A stretch of 64,000 nt of DNA, from positions 45,436 to 109,435 of the forward strand of contig NZ_JAAKZG010000017.1 of NCBI RefSeq assembly GCF_011045115.1, written 5' to 3'. The notes beneath the pieces are model-generated. The model was not told where the DNA came from, did no database searches, and was given only the letters and a program-made list of their open reading frames with translations. Source of the stretch: Mesorhizobium zhangyense. GTDB taxonomy: Bacteria; Pseudomonadota; Alphaproteobacteria; Rhizobiales; Rhizobiaceae. Both the position numbers and the translations under genes were made by a program. Positions 25,862-34,862 of the stretch are shown in pieces (within the stretch, counting starts at the first letter, position 1; each line of letters opens with the position of its first letter).

Positions 25862-26650
25862 TCAGTTCGCTCCTCTCGTGGCTTCCCAATTCAAAACAAT
25901 GTCATCGCTGATGAAGACCGATGATGTCTGGCCGCCATCGACGGCAAGAACCTGACCGGTGATCATGCGCGCCTCGTCGCTGGCGAGAAACGCGACTGCG
26001 GAGGCTATGTCGTCTGGCCTGCCGACCTGGCCGAGCGGCATGGTGCCGATGATGGTTGCCTGGAACCGTGCGGTTTCGAGCCGTCCGGCGGTCAGTGGCG
26101 TAGCGACTATTCCTGGCGCTACCGCATTGACCCTTATGCCTTCCGGTCCGTATTCGGCGGCCATGTTTCTTGTCAGCGCGACGACGCCGGCCTTCGCGGT
26201 CGCGTAGGCTGCCCAGCGGCGATAGCCGGAAAGTGCAATGCTTGAGGCGATGTTGACGACCGTGCCCCGGCTTTTGCGCAGCTCCGGCAGAATGTCGCGC
26301 GAGAGCCTGAATGTGGCGCGCAGATTGATGTCCATGTAACGATCGAAAATCTCGTCCGTCGTCTCGTGCAGGGGCGGGGCGTTGCCGACGCCGACATTGT
26401 TGACGAGGATCGAGACCGAACCGAATTCAGTGACGCATCGCTGGATTATCATAGCCGGTGCATCTGATGTGGTGACATCGGAAACCATCGTCACCAACTG
26501 AGCACTGGCTGCGAAAGATGAAAGGCCGTCATCCTTGATGTCGACGGCCAGCACGCGGGCGCCTTCATCCAGAAGCCTTTCGGCTATTGCCCGCCCGATA
26601 CCCTGTCCGGCGCCGGTAACGATTGCGGCGCGCCCTTCAAGCCCCTTCAT
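25862..26650 (-). CDS. SDR family oxidoreductase
   Basis: A 262-residue classical SDR. Seen: TGAGQGIG, VDIKDD, VNNVGVG, and an active-site region with Ser in IASSIALSGYRRWAAYATAKAG (Tyr-x3-Lys as YATAK). C-terminal VDGGQTSSVF follows the family pattern. Its start overlaps the end of the EthD gene by 14 bases. Second gene of the 27029 to 23039 operon. Confidence 0.9.
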   Translation of the reverse strand: MKGLEGRAAIVTGAGQGIGRAIAERLLDEGARVLAVDIKDDGLSSFAASAQLVTMVSDVTTSDAPAMIIQRCVTEFGSVSILVNNVGVGNAPPLHETTDEIFDRYMDINLRATFRLSRDILPELRKSRGTVVNIASSIALSGYRRWAAYATAKAGVVALTRNMAAEYGPEGIRVNAVAPGIVATPLTAGRLETARFQATIIGTMPLGQVGRPDDIASAVAFLASDEARMITGQVLAVDGGQTSSVFISDDIVLNWEATRGAN

Positions 26651-27029
26651 GACCAGCCGCCCATTCTGCCGAATAGTCCTTGCCGATCTGCACCACCTGA
26701 TGATCGAACATCAGGATGCGCGTGGCATCCATGTCGAGGAATTTGTGCTCGTCCTCGATCATCTCTTTCTGAAAATAGGGCAGGGCATGCATTTCCTTGC
26801 GCGCTTCGAGGCTCTCGAACCAGGATTCGGAAAAGCCGTCATAATCGAGATCGCCAACGTTCGCCCAGCCGCTGCTGGGTACGCAATGGTGCTGGACATA
26901 ACGCTTGATGTATTTCGACAGGATTGGATCATTTGCGATCAGCGGGCCATGAACTTCGCGCCAGTGTCGCGAAAATTCCTCACGGGTGAGGCCGGGCTTG
27001 CGCTTGTAGAATCCCAGGGTGATCAGCAT
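26637..27029 (-). CDS. EthD-domain protein
   Basis: A 130-residue dimeric alpha-beta barrel protein with EthD signatures: ITLGFYKRKPGLTREEFSRHW followed by EVHGPLI. EthD proteins accompany P450 systems, as in fuel-ether degradation by ethRABCD, where EthD is required but its biochemical role is not settled. Start 27029 is chosen because GGAG lies six bases upstream and the domain begins there. First gene of its operon, with site S7 105 nt upstream. Confidence 0.85.
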   Translation of the reverse strand: MLITLGFYKRKPGLTREEFSRHWREVHGPLIANDPILSKYIKRYVQHHCVPSSGWANVGDLDYDGFSESWFESLEARKEMHALPYFQKEMIEDEHKFLDMDATRILMFDHQVVQIGKDYSAEWAAGHEGA

Positions 27030-27133
27030 GTCGAGCTCCATAGAGGCGAGGGAGGTTGTCGCTTCGTCGTAGCAAAGCTGCTGCAACTGCCTTCGTGGCA
27101 CCGATGCTATGACCGATGGAACCGAGGCCGCGT

Positions 27134-27151
27134 ATCCCTGCTGTCAGGGAC
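27134..27151. promoter_or_regulatory. Palindromic operator candidate S7
   Basis: ATCCC TGCTGTCA GGGAC followed by A, 105 nt upstream of the EthD start on the minus strand. Confidence 0.6.
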
Positions 27152-27177
27152 ACGGGTGCCAGGGCAAAGAGATGACG

Positions 27178-27924
27178 TCAGGAAAAAGCCATGCCGCCAT
27201 TCACATCGATGACTGCTCCGGTCATGAAGCCGGTGGCGCGGGAGCATAGAAAGGCAAGCGGCCAGCCGATCTCTTCCGGCTTGCCCAGTCGCTTCATGGG
27301 ATAGTGATCGACAGCAAAGGGCTGATTGGCCGAAATCAGCAGCGGAGTGAGGATCGGCCCCGGCGAGATCGCATTGACGACGATGCCCTTGTCGGCCACC
27401 TGACGTGCAAAATAACGCACGATGGCCTGAAGCCCACCCTTCGAGGCGACATAGGCGGGCTCCACTGCAAGCGTAGAGCCGGCGGTGCGTGCGGCCATGG
27501 AGGTTGTCAGCGCGATACGGCCGGTGCCGCGTTCCGCCATGCCCGGAAGAACGGCCCTCACCAGATTGACCGGCCCGAGCACGTTGACATCCATCGTCTT
27601 GCGATAGAGCGTCTCCCAGTCGTCGCCGCCATCCATCCAATCGCCTTTGACATAGTATCCACTGCAATCGCAAAGCGCATCGAGCGGACCGGCCTCAGTG
27701 ATGACCTTTTCGACATCGGCACGGATGGAATTGTCCAGCGCATAGGCCTTCACCTTGGTGCCGGCGTCGTGCAATTCACGAGCGAGTTCATCGGGCGCCT
27801 TCAGGTCGACGATCGCAAGGTCCGCGCCAAGCGCGGCACAGGCCCGAGCTGCCGCACCCCCGATCGCGCCGCCGGCGCCCGTCACAAAAACCCGCTGGCC
27901 CGATAGATCAAATGCGTTGTTCAA
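27178..27924 (-). CDS. SDR family oxidoreductase (divergent)
   Basis: A 248-residue SDR starting at TTG 27924, preceded by GGAGGAAATTTC. Seen: TGAGGAIG cofactor motif, Tyr-Lys as YVASK and C-terminal VNGGMAFS. It departs from classical members: NNAG is replaced by DCSGYY, and the gap between the Ser of TTSMAA and the Tyr is about 16 residues, longer than usual. It is the last gene of the operon that runs down from the hydrolase at 33756 and follows the thiolase by 36 nt, so it may act on a 3-hydroxyacyl-CoA. Confidence 0.87.
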   Translation of the reverse strand: MNNAFDLSGQRVFVTGAGGAIGGAAARACAALGADLAIVDLKAPDELARELHDAGTKVKAYALDNSIRADVEKVITEAGPLDALCDCSGYYVKGDWMDGGDDWETLYRKTMDVNVLGPVNLVRAVLPGMAERGTGRIALTTSMAARTAGSTLAVEPAYVASKGGLQAIVRYFARQVADKGIVVNAISPGPILTPLLISANQPFAVDHYPMKRLGKPEEIGWPLAFLCSRATGFMTGAVIDVNGGMAFS

Positions 27925-27960
27925 GAAATTTCCTCCAGATTGTCGCTTCGGCGATCGGTG

Positions 27961-29130
27961 CTATTTGATGCGTTCGAGAATGCTGGCGTAATTGGCAACG
28001 GCCGCACCGCCCATATTGAAAATGCCTGCGAGGCGCGCATCCTTGATCTGAATCGGGGCGGGCATTTCTCCGCAGAGCTGCATGGCGGAAACCGCATGCA
28101 TGGAGACACCGGTAGCGCCTATCGGATGCCCTTTTGCCTTGAGACCGCCGGACGCATTGACCGGCAGGCGGCCGCCGATCTCCGTCCAGCCTTCGTTGAT
28201 CGCGCGGGCGCCTTGGCCTTCCGGCACCAGGCCCATCGCTTCATATTCGATCAGTTCGGCAATGGTGAAGCAGTCATGCGTTTCGACGAAGGAGAGATCA
28301 TCGAGCGAGATGCCTGCCTCCGATAGCACCTTCTGCCATGCCAGCGCACAGCCATCGAATTTCAGGATGTCGCGCCTCGACATGGGCAGGAAATCCTGCA
28401 CATGGGCGACGCTACGGAAGGCGATGGCGCGGCGCATGGCAAGGGCAGTCTCGACATCGGCAATCACGAGGGCGGCTGCGCCGTCGGAAACGAGCGAGCA
28501 GTCTGTCCGCTTGAGCGGGCCTGCCACAAAGGGGTTCTTCTCGCTTTCCTGCCTGCAGAAATCGTAGCCGAGGTCCTTCTGCATCTGCGCGAGCGGATTG
28601 CTCGCGCCGTTCTTGTGGTTCTTGGAGGCGATGCGAGCCAGCGCATCCGACTGGTCGCCATGTTTCTGGAAATAGGCACCGGCGATCTTGCCGAAGAGGC
28701 CGGCGAAGCCGCCTTCGACATCGCCTTCTTCCTGAAGATAAGACGCTCGAAGCAGATTGCGGCCAATCTCCAGTCCCGGTGTGCTGGTCATTTTCTCGAC
28801 GCCGACAACCAGCACGATGCGCGCCTTGCGCGCATCGATCGACTTGATGGCCTGGTGGATGGCGGCGGAGCCGGTGGCACAGGCATTTTCAATGCGCGTT
28901 GCCGGCTTGAAGCGGAGGTCGGGATTGGCCTGGAGCACAAGAGCTGCAGTAAAATCCTGCGGCGAAAAACCGGCGTTGAAATGACCAAGCACGATCTCGT
29001 CAACGTCAGCGGCTTCGATGCCGGCGTGTTCGAGCGCGGCGTTCGTCGCTTTCACGATCAGGCTCTCGACCGTTTCGTTCTCATGCTTTCCGAACGGCAA
29101 GTGGGACCATCCGACAATTGCAGTGCTCAT
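27961..29130 (-). CDS. Thiolase family protein (SCP-x-like acetyl-CoA acetyltransferase)
   Basis: A 389-residue thiolase of the lipid-transfer/SCP-x-like branch. Seen: nucleophile Cys84 in ENACATGS, ETHDCFTIAE with the His-Asp-Cys-Phe variant of this branch, and GGLKAKGHPIGATG. CCGGAGAG precedes the ATG. It probably cleaves a beta-ketoacyl-CoA with CoA to release acetyl- or propionyl-CoA, ending a side-chain or ring beta-oxidation. The Cys in HDCF replaces the Asn-x-His motif of degradative thiolases and is normal for SCP-x-like members. Confidence 0.92.
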   Translation of the reverse strand: MSTAIVGWSHLPFGKHENETVESLIVKATNAALEHAGIEAADVDEIVLGHFNAGFSPQDFTAALVLQANPDLRFKPATRIENACATGSAAIHQAIKSIDARKARIVLVVGVEKMTSTPGLEIGRNLLRASYLQEEGDVEGGFAGLFGKIAGAYFQKHGDQSDALARIASKNHKNGASNPLAQMQKDLGYDFCRQESEKNPFVAGPLKRTDCSLVSDGAAALVIADVETALAMRRAIAFRSVAHVQDFLPMSRRDILKFDGCALAWQKVLSEAGISLDDLSFVETHDCFTIAELIEYEAMGLVPEGQGARAINEGWTEIGGRLPVNASGGLKAKGHPIGATGVSMHAVSAMQLCGEMPAPIQIKDARLAGIFNMGGAAVANYASILERIK

Positions 29131-29172
29131 GACGATCTCTCCGGGTTCATTGAATGCGGCACGCCGACGTTT

Positions 29173-30693
29173 TCATGCGTCAAGCGCCAGAAGTTTCTCG
29201 CGCAACTCTCGTTTGAGGACCTTGCCGTAATTGCTCTTGGGCAGTTCCTTGACGAATATGTAGCGTTTTGGCCGCTTGAAACGCGCTATGTGGTCCGTGC
29301 AGTGGGCGTCGAGCGATTTTTCCGCGATCGCTGCTCCATTGTCCGCAACGATGAAGGCGACGACGATCTCACCCCATTCGGGGTGCGGCTGGCCAACCAC
29401 GCAGACTTCGCCGACATCGGGATGCTTCAGCAGCACCTCCTCGACCTCGCGCGGATAGATGTTGGTGCCGCCGCTGATGACGACGTCCTTGGAGCGGTCT
29501 CGCAGCGTAAGATAGCCATGGTCGTCAAAGGAGCCCATGTCGCCGGTATAGAGCCAGCCATCCTTCAGGGCTTCTGATGTCGCCTTCGGATTGTTCCAGT
29601 AACCGGACATGACAACGTCGCCACGGCAGATGATTTCGCCAACTTCGCCAGACGCGACCGGTGTGCCCTCCGCCGTGACCACTGCCACCTCTACACCGGA
29701 GCGGGCAAAGCCGACCGAACCGAGGATTTCGTCGTCGTCCGTCGCATGATCGGCCCTCCTCAGGCCGGTAATCGTCATGGGCGATTCACCCTGTCCATAT
29801 ATCTGCGAGAAGACCTGGCCGAAAATGGCGAGCGATTTCCTGATCTCCTCGACATACATTGGTCCGCCGCCATAGACGATGCTGCGCAAATTGGCTGGAC
29901 GGCGCCCCGATTGTTCCACCTCAAGTCGAAGGCGCTGCACCATGGTTGGCGCAAAGAACACGCCGCATGAAGGATGGACGTCGCAAAGGTCCATGAATTC
30001 GGCTGGATCGAAGCCCGCCGAGCGCGGCACGACCTGGCGGGCACCTCGGGCAATATAGGCCGGAATGTAGAGCCCCGAGCCATGGGACATCGGTGCGGGG
30101 TGAAGCAGGCTCGAATTCTCGTCGACCGTCTCCATGTCGGCCAGATGGGAGATGGTCATTGCCATCAGGTTGCGATGCGACAGCATTGCGCCCTTGGAAC
30201 GGCCGGTCGTGCCGCTGGTGTAGAAAAGCCAGGCCAGAGCTTCCGGCGATGCGCTGATCGGACCGTCCCATTTGTCCTGAAAGAGGCTCACATAGTCTTC
30301 GCCGCCGATAACGAACTGATGGCACTTAGAGGCAGAAGAACCCTCTAGTGCCTGCTCCAGCGCACCCACGAGCTTCGGCGAAACGAACGCCGCGACGGCT
30401 TCGGAATCCTCCAGGATCTGGACGGCCTCTCGTGCGTGAAGCTTGGCATTGACCGGAGCAACGACCATTCCCGCCGCCCAGATGCCGAAGAAGAGTTCGA
30501 CATATTCAGGGCGATTTTCGCTCATGATCGCGATGCAGTCGCCGGCAGCGAACTCCCTGCGCAGGGCTGCCGCAATCTGAAGCGAGCGCGTGCGCAGTTC
30601 GGCGAAGCTGGACACTTGCTGCTCGCCGAGAAAGACCGCGCCATTTTGCGGATATCGTGTCGCTGCCTGGTCGAGAAGGGAAAAGAGATTCAC
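29173..30693 (-). CDS. Acyl-CoA synthetase (AMP-dependent ligase)
   Basis: A 506-residue ANL-superfamily ligase. It activates a carboxylate with ATP and CoA. Seen: P-loop FYTSGTTGRSKGAML near residue 165, the adenine motif YGQGE, GWLYTGDMG, LRDRSKDVVISGG hinge and a C-terminal catalytic Lys in KSNYGKVLKRELR. Start is GTG at 30693 with GAGGA upstream. It lies between the FAD monooxygenase and the thiolase, which fits activation of the acid formed after ring oxidation. Substrate range cannot be read by eye. Confidence 0.92.
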   Translation of the reverse strand: MNLFSLLDQAATRYPQNGAVFLGEQQVSSFAELRTRSLQIAAALRREFAAGDCIAIMSENRPEYVELFFGIWAAGMVVAPVNAKLHAREAVQILEDSEAVAAFVSPKLVGALEQALEGSSASKCHQFVIGGEDYVSLFQDKWDGPISASPEALAWLFYTSGTTGRSKGAMLSHRNLMAMTISHLADMETVDENSSLLHPAPMSHGSGLYIPAYIARGARQVVPRSAGFDPAEFMDLCDVHPSCGVFFAPTMVQRLRLEVEQSGRRPANLRSIVYGGGPMYVEEIRKSLAIFGQVFSQIYGQGESPMTITGLRRADHATDDDEILGSVGFARSGVEVAVVTAEGTPVASGEVGEIICRGDVVMSGYWNNPKATSEALKDGWLYTGDMGSFDDHGYLTLRDRSKDVVISGGTNIYPREVEEVLLKHPDVGEVCVVGQPHPEWGEIVVAFIVADNGAAIAEKSLDAHCTDHIARFKRPKRYIFVKELPKSNYGKVLKRELREKLLALDA

Positions 30694-30721
30694 GAAATCA
30701 AGTCCTCAGGAGAAGCCGGTG

Positions 30722-32530
30722 TCAGGAAGCAAGGCGCGGCGTGTCAGCTTGCGGCTGCCTGGCACTATGATCCTGCATCAGGATTTTGCCGAAAGCATCG
30801 CGTAGCACCTCGACCGCGTTCGCCTTCTGGCCGAGCGATCGCCAGGCGACATGATTGTCGGGTCGTACCAGCACCGCACCTTTCGAAGAAACCTCGCGCA
30901 ACATCGTCCAGCGTCGATCAATGTCGATGCAATCGCCCGTGTCGCCGATCGAAACGACTTCAAGACGCAGACCCTGTTCGGAGGCCAGTTGACGCGCGGC
31001 AGCGGCCCACACCGCATCATCCGAACCGGCGATAAGCAAGAATGCCCCCTTGCCGACCAGATCAAGCGTCGATTTTCGCTCGCCCTTGTGCTCGACCCAG
31101 GCATGTGGAAGCCGATGGCCGGGCCGCGTGGTTGGCGTGTATTTGCCACCCATCGGGTCACGCTCGGGTGGAAAAGTTCCGTCTGGAACGATTGCGCCGC
31201 GATCATAGTAAAAGCCGAGTTCCAGGTCATGGGCCTGCCACTCCATGCGCTGCACGCTGATGACATCGTTCAACCGCGCACGCCGTGTCCGGCCCTCGTC
31301 ATCTTCCGCGAAGAAAGCAGAAAAATTGCTCTGACTGACTTCCGCATTGCCACGCACCAGACCGATGCCGACATCGGTGAGGGGGTGGTTCTGAAAGGTC
31401 ATCAGCGCCCATTTGACATTGCGTTCCGCAACCGGGCGACGTTCTGTCTCGTAGCTATGCAAGAGTCCGTCCGAGGCTTGACCGCGCAGTACGCAATCCA
31501 GTTTCCAGGCGAGGTTGTGCGCATCCTGAATGGCGGAGTTGAGGCCGAGCCCGGTCGTCGGCGGGTGCCTGTGCGCTGCGTCGCCTGCCAGGAAGATGCG
31601 GTCGAAGCGATACCGGTCTGCGAGCACGCCTTCGACGACCCAATGGCCGATGCCGATGATATCGGGTTCGAACTCCGGCAGCTTTAGAAGTTCGCGCATT
31701 CGCGGCAGCAATGACGACTGGTCGAAGCGAGCGGGGTCGTCCGGTCGGAAGCTGAAATGGAACATCCACTCTTCCGAGTGACGGTCGAATTTCGTCGGCC
31801 CGAGCTTGCCCAGAACACCGCTGCTCCATGAGCCGCCGTCCGGATTGACGAACCATGTCGTCATCGCGTGATCGTCGTCCCACCATTGGGAAAGATCGGC
31901 ACGGAAGTAGACGGTCACCATGTCGACCATGTTGGTGGCACCGGTCAGCTTGCTTCCAACAATCGGTCCGATCGTGCGCCCTCCGTCGGCGGCGATGACA
32001 TAGTCTGCGATGACCTTGAATTCTTCGCCGCTCTCGCGGTCGCGGATCAGTGCCGTCACGCTCTCTCGGTCCTGCTCGATCGTTGTAAGTTCGTGATAGT
32101 AGAGCAAGCCGCCGGGATTGCGCCTTTCGGCTTCCTCGCGCAGCAAAGGTTCAAGGCGCACCTGTGGATAAAGCGTGCTCTCGCACGGACTGTCTGCGCG
32201 ATAATGAGTCAGGGAGCCGCCGCCGAAGGAATCGATCGCATAGAACGTCTTGCGGTCGAGCGGGCCGTCCCCTGCAAGGCTTGTGCACCAGCGAATGCGG
32301 GAAATGTATTTAAGCGGCATTGATCTGGCGTAGACGGCGTCGGCCACGCCAATCTGCCGGAACACCTCCATGGTGCGCTGATTGAGATAGCGCGCCTTGG
32401 GAAGTTGTCCGGGCGAGGCGTGCCGTTCAATCAGCAGCGACCGCGTTCCAAGCTCGGACAGATAGATCGAGGAAGACAGACCGCAGCCGCCGGCTCCGAC
32501 AATCAACACGGGTATGCGAAGTTCACGCAT
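30722..32530 (-). CDS. FAD-dependent aromatic hydroxylase (MhpA/TfdB/PheA type)
   Basis: A 602-residue class A flavoprotein monooxygenase. Seen: FAD motif GAGGCG (residues 12-17), DGGRT, and FLAGDAAHRHPPTTGLGLN (second FAD motif); a C-terminal thioredoxin-like extension from about 480 is typical of phenol hydroxylases such as PheA/TfdB and of MhpA. It uses NAD(P)H and O2 to hydroxylate a phenol or aromatic acid. CGGAGGACGACG precedes the ATG. Together with the P450s it argues for an aromatic or quinol-type intermediate. Confidence 0.9.
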   Translation of the reverse strand: MRELRIPVLIVGAGGCGLSSSIYLSELGTRSLLIERHASPGQLPKARYLNQRTMEVFRQIGVADAVYARSMPLKYISRIRWCTSLAGDGPLDRKTFYAIDSFGGGSLTHYRADSPCESTLYPQVRLEPLLREEAERRNPGGLLYYHELTTIEQDRESVTALIRDRESGEEFKVIADYVIAADGGRTIGPIVGSKLTGATNMVDMVTVYFRADLSQWWDDDHAMTTWFVNPDGGSWSSGVLGKLGPTKFDRHSEEWMFHFSFRPDDPARFDQSSLLPRMRELLKLPEFEPDIIGIGHWVVEGVLADRYRFDRIFLAGDAAHRHPPTTGLGLNSAIQDAHNLAWKLDCVLRGQASDGLLHSYETERRPVAERNVKWALMTFQNHPLTDVGIGLVRGNAEVSQSNFSAFFAEDDEGRTRRARLNDVISVQRMEWQAHDLELGFYYDRGAIVPDGTFPPERDPMGGKYTPTTRPGHRLPHAWVEHKGERKSTLDLVGKGAFLLIAGSDDAVWAAAARQLASEQGLRLEVVSIGDTGDCIDIDRRWTMLREVSSKGAVLVRPDNHVAWRSLGQKANAVEVLRDAFGKILMQDHSARQPQADTPRLAS

Positions 32531-32565
32531 CGTCGTCCTCCGGTTCTATCGGGATGCTGTTATCC

Positions 32566-33756
32566 TCAACCACCCAACAGGTCGCGTTCCGCGAGCCATC
32601 CGCGCTGCAACTCGACTGCTTCTGCGAGCTGTTCGGGCTGGCCCGCATAATAATGCGTCGCGCCTTTGATGACACGGAAGGTCTTGTCCGTGCTTGCAGC
32701 GGCACTGTAGATCATTCCCGTGTGGGGCTGGGGTGCGGCGTCGTCGGCGCTGTTTTCTATGGCGAGGAAGGGCACTCGTATATGTGTTGCACAAGCCACG
32801 CCGTCGGCACGTGAATCCTGGATCGACCACTGTGACAGCCACGAACGCAGCGTCGAAAAGCGCCCGAGCGCAACCGGCCCGGTGTTCACCGTTGCCGGAT
32901 TGCCAAGATAGGACCAGCGCGGTTTGCGATCGTTCGGATCTATTGTCGGGTCGATGAAGCGCGGATCGGCAAAGGTGCGATGGGTAACGAAGCCGCGCTC
33001 CAACTCGTCCGTATTGCGTTTCTTGAGATCGTCCAGCGTTTCCACCACCCGGTTTCGAATCCGGTCGATGCGCTCGCGCTGCGCCTTGCGGTAATGAGCG
33101 ACGAAGTCGGCCGAATAGGGCGGCTGGTTCGGGTTGGCGGCGTCATAGATGTCAAGTTCTCGTATGCGATCGTCCGGGTCGTCTTCATTGCGTACAGAGG
33201 GATCTATGCTGTCGACGAGAAGCTGTGCCCGCGAAATGTGCGCCGCCTGGAAGATCAACGCGTCGGCAGGGATCAGCCCCGCGCCCTTGACGTTCACGGG
33301 ATCGCCGGCCGGCGTTTGGGTGATCGTGGGGTTTTCGGCCTGCGACTGGTAGAAAAGTGCCAGCGAACCGCCACCGCTCCAGCCGACGATCACGACCTTC
33401 TCATAGCCGAGCGCCTCCTTGGCATGGCGCACATAGGCGCCGAGATCGAGAAGGACCTTCTCCATGATCAGCGCTGCATCGTTCTTCGCGTAGCGGCTCG
33501 CCGCGCACAGAACATGCGCTCCGTGAAGCGCTGCAGCACGTGGCACCGGCAGAAGCTGGAGCGTTGAGGTCGGGTGCATGAAGATCATCAGCGTGGATGA
33601 AGGACGCCCCTTCGGCCGCATCAGAATCCCTTCCAGGTTTACTGCGCCTTGATTGCCGGCGAAGCCGTAGGTTTCAACAAAGGCCGATTTTTCCTCGTAT
33701 TGAATATGCAGCCATGTGAATTCGATTTCCGGGTCCGGTGCTTTGCCGTTCGTCAT
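32566..33756 (-). CDS. Alpha/beta hydrolase
   Basis: A 396-residue alpha/beta hydrolase. Seen: nucleophile elbow GWSGGGS with Ser127, an acid in ENSADDAAP and the His in KGATHYYAG near residue 372. Start 33756 has AGGAAATAGA upstream. A large lid (about 140-270) separates the elbow from the acid. It may hydrolyse an ester, lactone or ring-fission product; its place at the head of the hydroxylase-ligase-thiolase-SDR operon supports a pathway role. Divergent from the MarR gene. Confidence 0.87.
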   Translation of the reverse strand: MTNGKAPDPEIEFTWLHIQYEEKSAFVETYGFAGNQGAVNLEGILMRPKGRPSSTLMIFMHPTSTLQLLPVPRAAALHGAHVLCAASRYAKNDAALIMEKVLLDLGAYVRHAKEALGYEKVVIVGWSGGGSLALFYQSQAENPTITQTPAGDPVNVKGAGLIPADALIFQAAHISRAQLLVDSIDPSVRNEDDPDDRIRELDIYDAANPNQPPYSADFVAHYRKAQRERIDRIRNRVVETLDDLKKRNTDELERGFVTHRTFADPRFIDPTIDPNDRKPRWSYLGNPATVNTGPVALGRFSTLRSWLSQWSIQDSRADGVACATHIRVPFLAIENSADDAAPQPHTGMIYSAAASTDKTFRVIKGATHYYAGQPEQLAEAVELQRGWLAERDLLGG

Positions 33757-33873
33757 TCTATTTCCTTGCACTTGCGTGCCGCGCGCGTATGCGGAATGCC
33801 TTGCTACTGGACAGAAGGCACAGCACCTCTAGTTTCCATGCGTCGTCGCTACGCCGTTTTGGCAACAGCCAAT

Positions 33874-33891
33874 GTCCCCTCTGGTTGTTAC
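33874..33891. promoter_or_regulatory. Palindromic operator candidate S8 (degenerate right half)
   Basis: TGTCCC CTCTGGTT GTTACA between the divergent hydrolase (start 33756) and MarR (start 34054) genes, 118 nt upstream of the hydrolase. Confidence 0.4.
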
Positions 33892-34024
33892 ATCCGGCGC
33901 TGGGCTCGGGAGGGCATCATGATACCTGCTGGTTCGCTGTTATCGGGCAATGCGTTTAATGGCGGGATTTCAACAGCATAGAAGCGGCTGTAAGTTCGTC
34001 CTTGTGACATCGACACTGGATTTG

Positions 34025-34044
34025 CGGTATGATTTCCGATACCG
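34025..34044. promoter_or_regulatory. Inverted repeat overlapping the marR-type ribosome site
   Basis: CGGTAT (34025-34030), N8, ATACCG (34039-34044); the right arm abuts GGAGG and the ATG at 34054. Position fits autorepression by the MarR protein. S6 and S9 also contain ATACCG right after GGGAC. Confidence 0.45.
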
Positions 34045-34053
34045 GAGGCATTT

Positions 34054-34662
34054 ATGGGATCGACAAGAAAATCCGCGGCGACGGAGGTCGGCAAGACGGA
34101 TGAGCTTCAGGCTCGCGCCTTGCCGCCCGGATTCTACTTGCCTGAGCATTCTCTTCCACACGCATTCAACGTTGTTGCTAACCGCGTCAGCCTCACGCTT
34201 GAGAAGATGTACAGCGAGATGTTCGGCCTGTCCGTAGTTGGCTGGCGTGTGCTGGCCATTCTTGGCACTCACTCTCCCCTGTCGGCCAAGGCGCTTGCCG
34301 AACTCACCGCAATGGATCAGGTCAGTATCAGCCGTGCTGTCGAGCAATTGGCGAACAAGAAGCTTGTTTCCCGCCGTGTCGACATGGCCGACCGGCGCCG
34401 CGTGGTACTGCGTCTCAGCAAGAAGGGCGAGGAGGTCTACAACCAGATCGTTCCGGTCATGTATGCGAGCGAAAATGCCCTCGTGTCGGGGCTTTGCAGC
34501 GAAGATGTGGTGTCGCTGCGCCGTATCATGAAGATACTCGTCGAACGCTCGGCAAAGGTGCTGGGGGATGAGCGCGATTGGCAATCCCTGCTTGAGGCCT
34601 ACGGATACGGCACGAATTCCCAGCATGCCGACGGCGATTCTCCGATCTCCCATCCGACCTGA
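34054..34662 (+). CDS. MarR-family transcriptional regulator
   Basis: A 202-residue winged-helix regulator. Seen: core LSVVGWRVLAILGTHSPLSA, recognition helix MDQVSISRAVEQLANKKLV, and wing VDMADRRRVVLRLSKKG. It has N- and C-terminal extensions beyond the usual 140-150 residues. ACCGGAGG precedes the ATG. It lies between two catabolic operons and probably responds to a pathway phenolic or carboxylate; repression is the common mode in this family. It is one of two candidate regulators for the GTCCC palindromes. Confidence 0.9.
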   Translation: MGSTRKSAATEVGKTDELQARALPPGFYLPEHSLPHAFNVVANRVSLTLEKMYSEMFGLSVVGWRVLAILGTHSPLSAKALAELTAMDQVSISRAVEQLANKKLVSRRVDMADRRRVVLRLSKKGEEVYNQIVPVMYASENALVSGLCSEDVVSLRRIMKILVERSAKVLGDERDWQSLLEAYGYGTNSQHADGDSPISHPT

Positions 34663-34716
34663 TCGGGCCTGCGGTCCGCTCTTTCGGCGGCACGCATGTT
34701 CATCTCTGAAGCAATG

Positions 34717-34734
34717 GTCCCAACAAGGGGGGAC
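34717..34734. promoter_or_regulatory. Palindromic operator candidate S9
   Basis: GTCCC AACAAGGG GGGAC followed by ATACCGG, 129 nt upstream of the VOC gene start. Confidence 0.65.
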
Positions 34735-34862
34735 ATACCGGTCCGGCTCGACTGCTTAGGACTGGGGCATCTTAGAGCGGCCTGTCCTCGGCGATTATAT
34801 CGGGACAGCCGCTTGGCCCAGAGTGATCTGACGATATTCTGGAATTGCGAGGAGAAGCTTAG

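Noticed and set aside
34778..34805. TGTCC/GGGACA pair upstream of the VOC gene
   Set aside because: Spacer is 13 bases instead of 8 and the left arm is incomplete; the nearby S9 is a better site.
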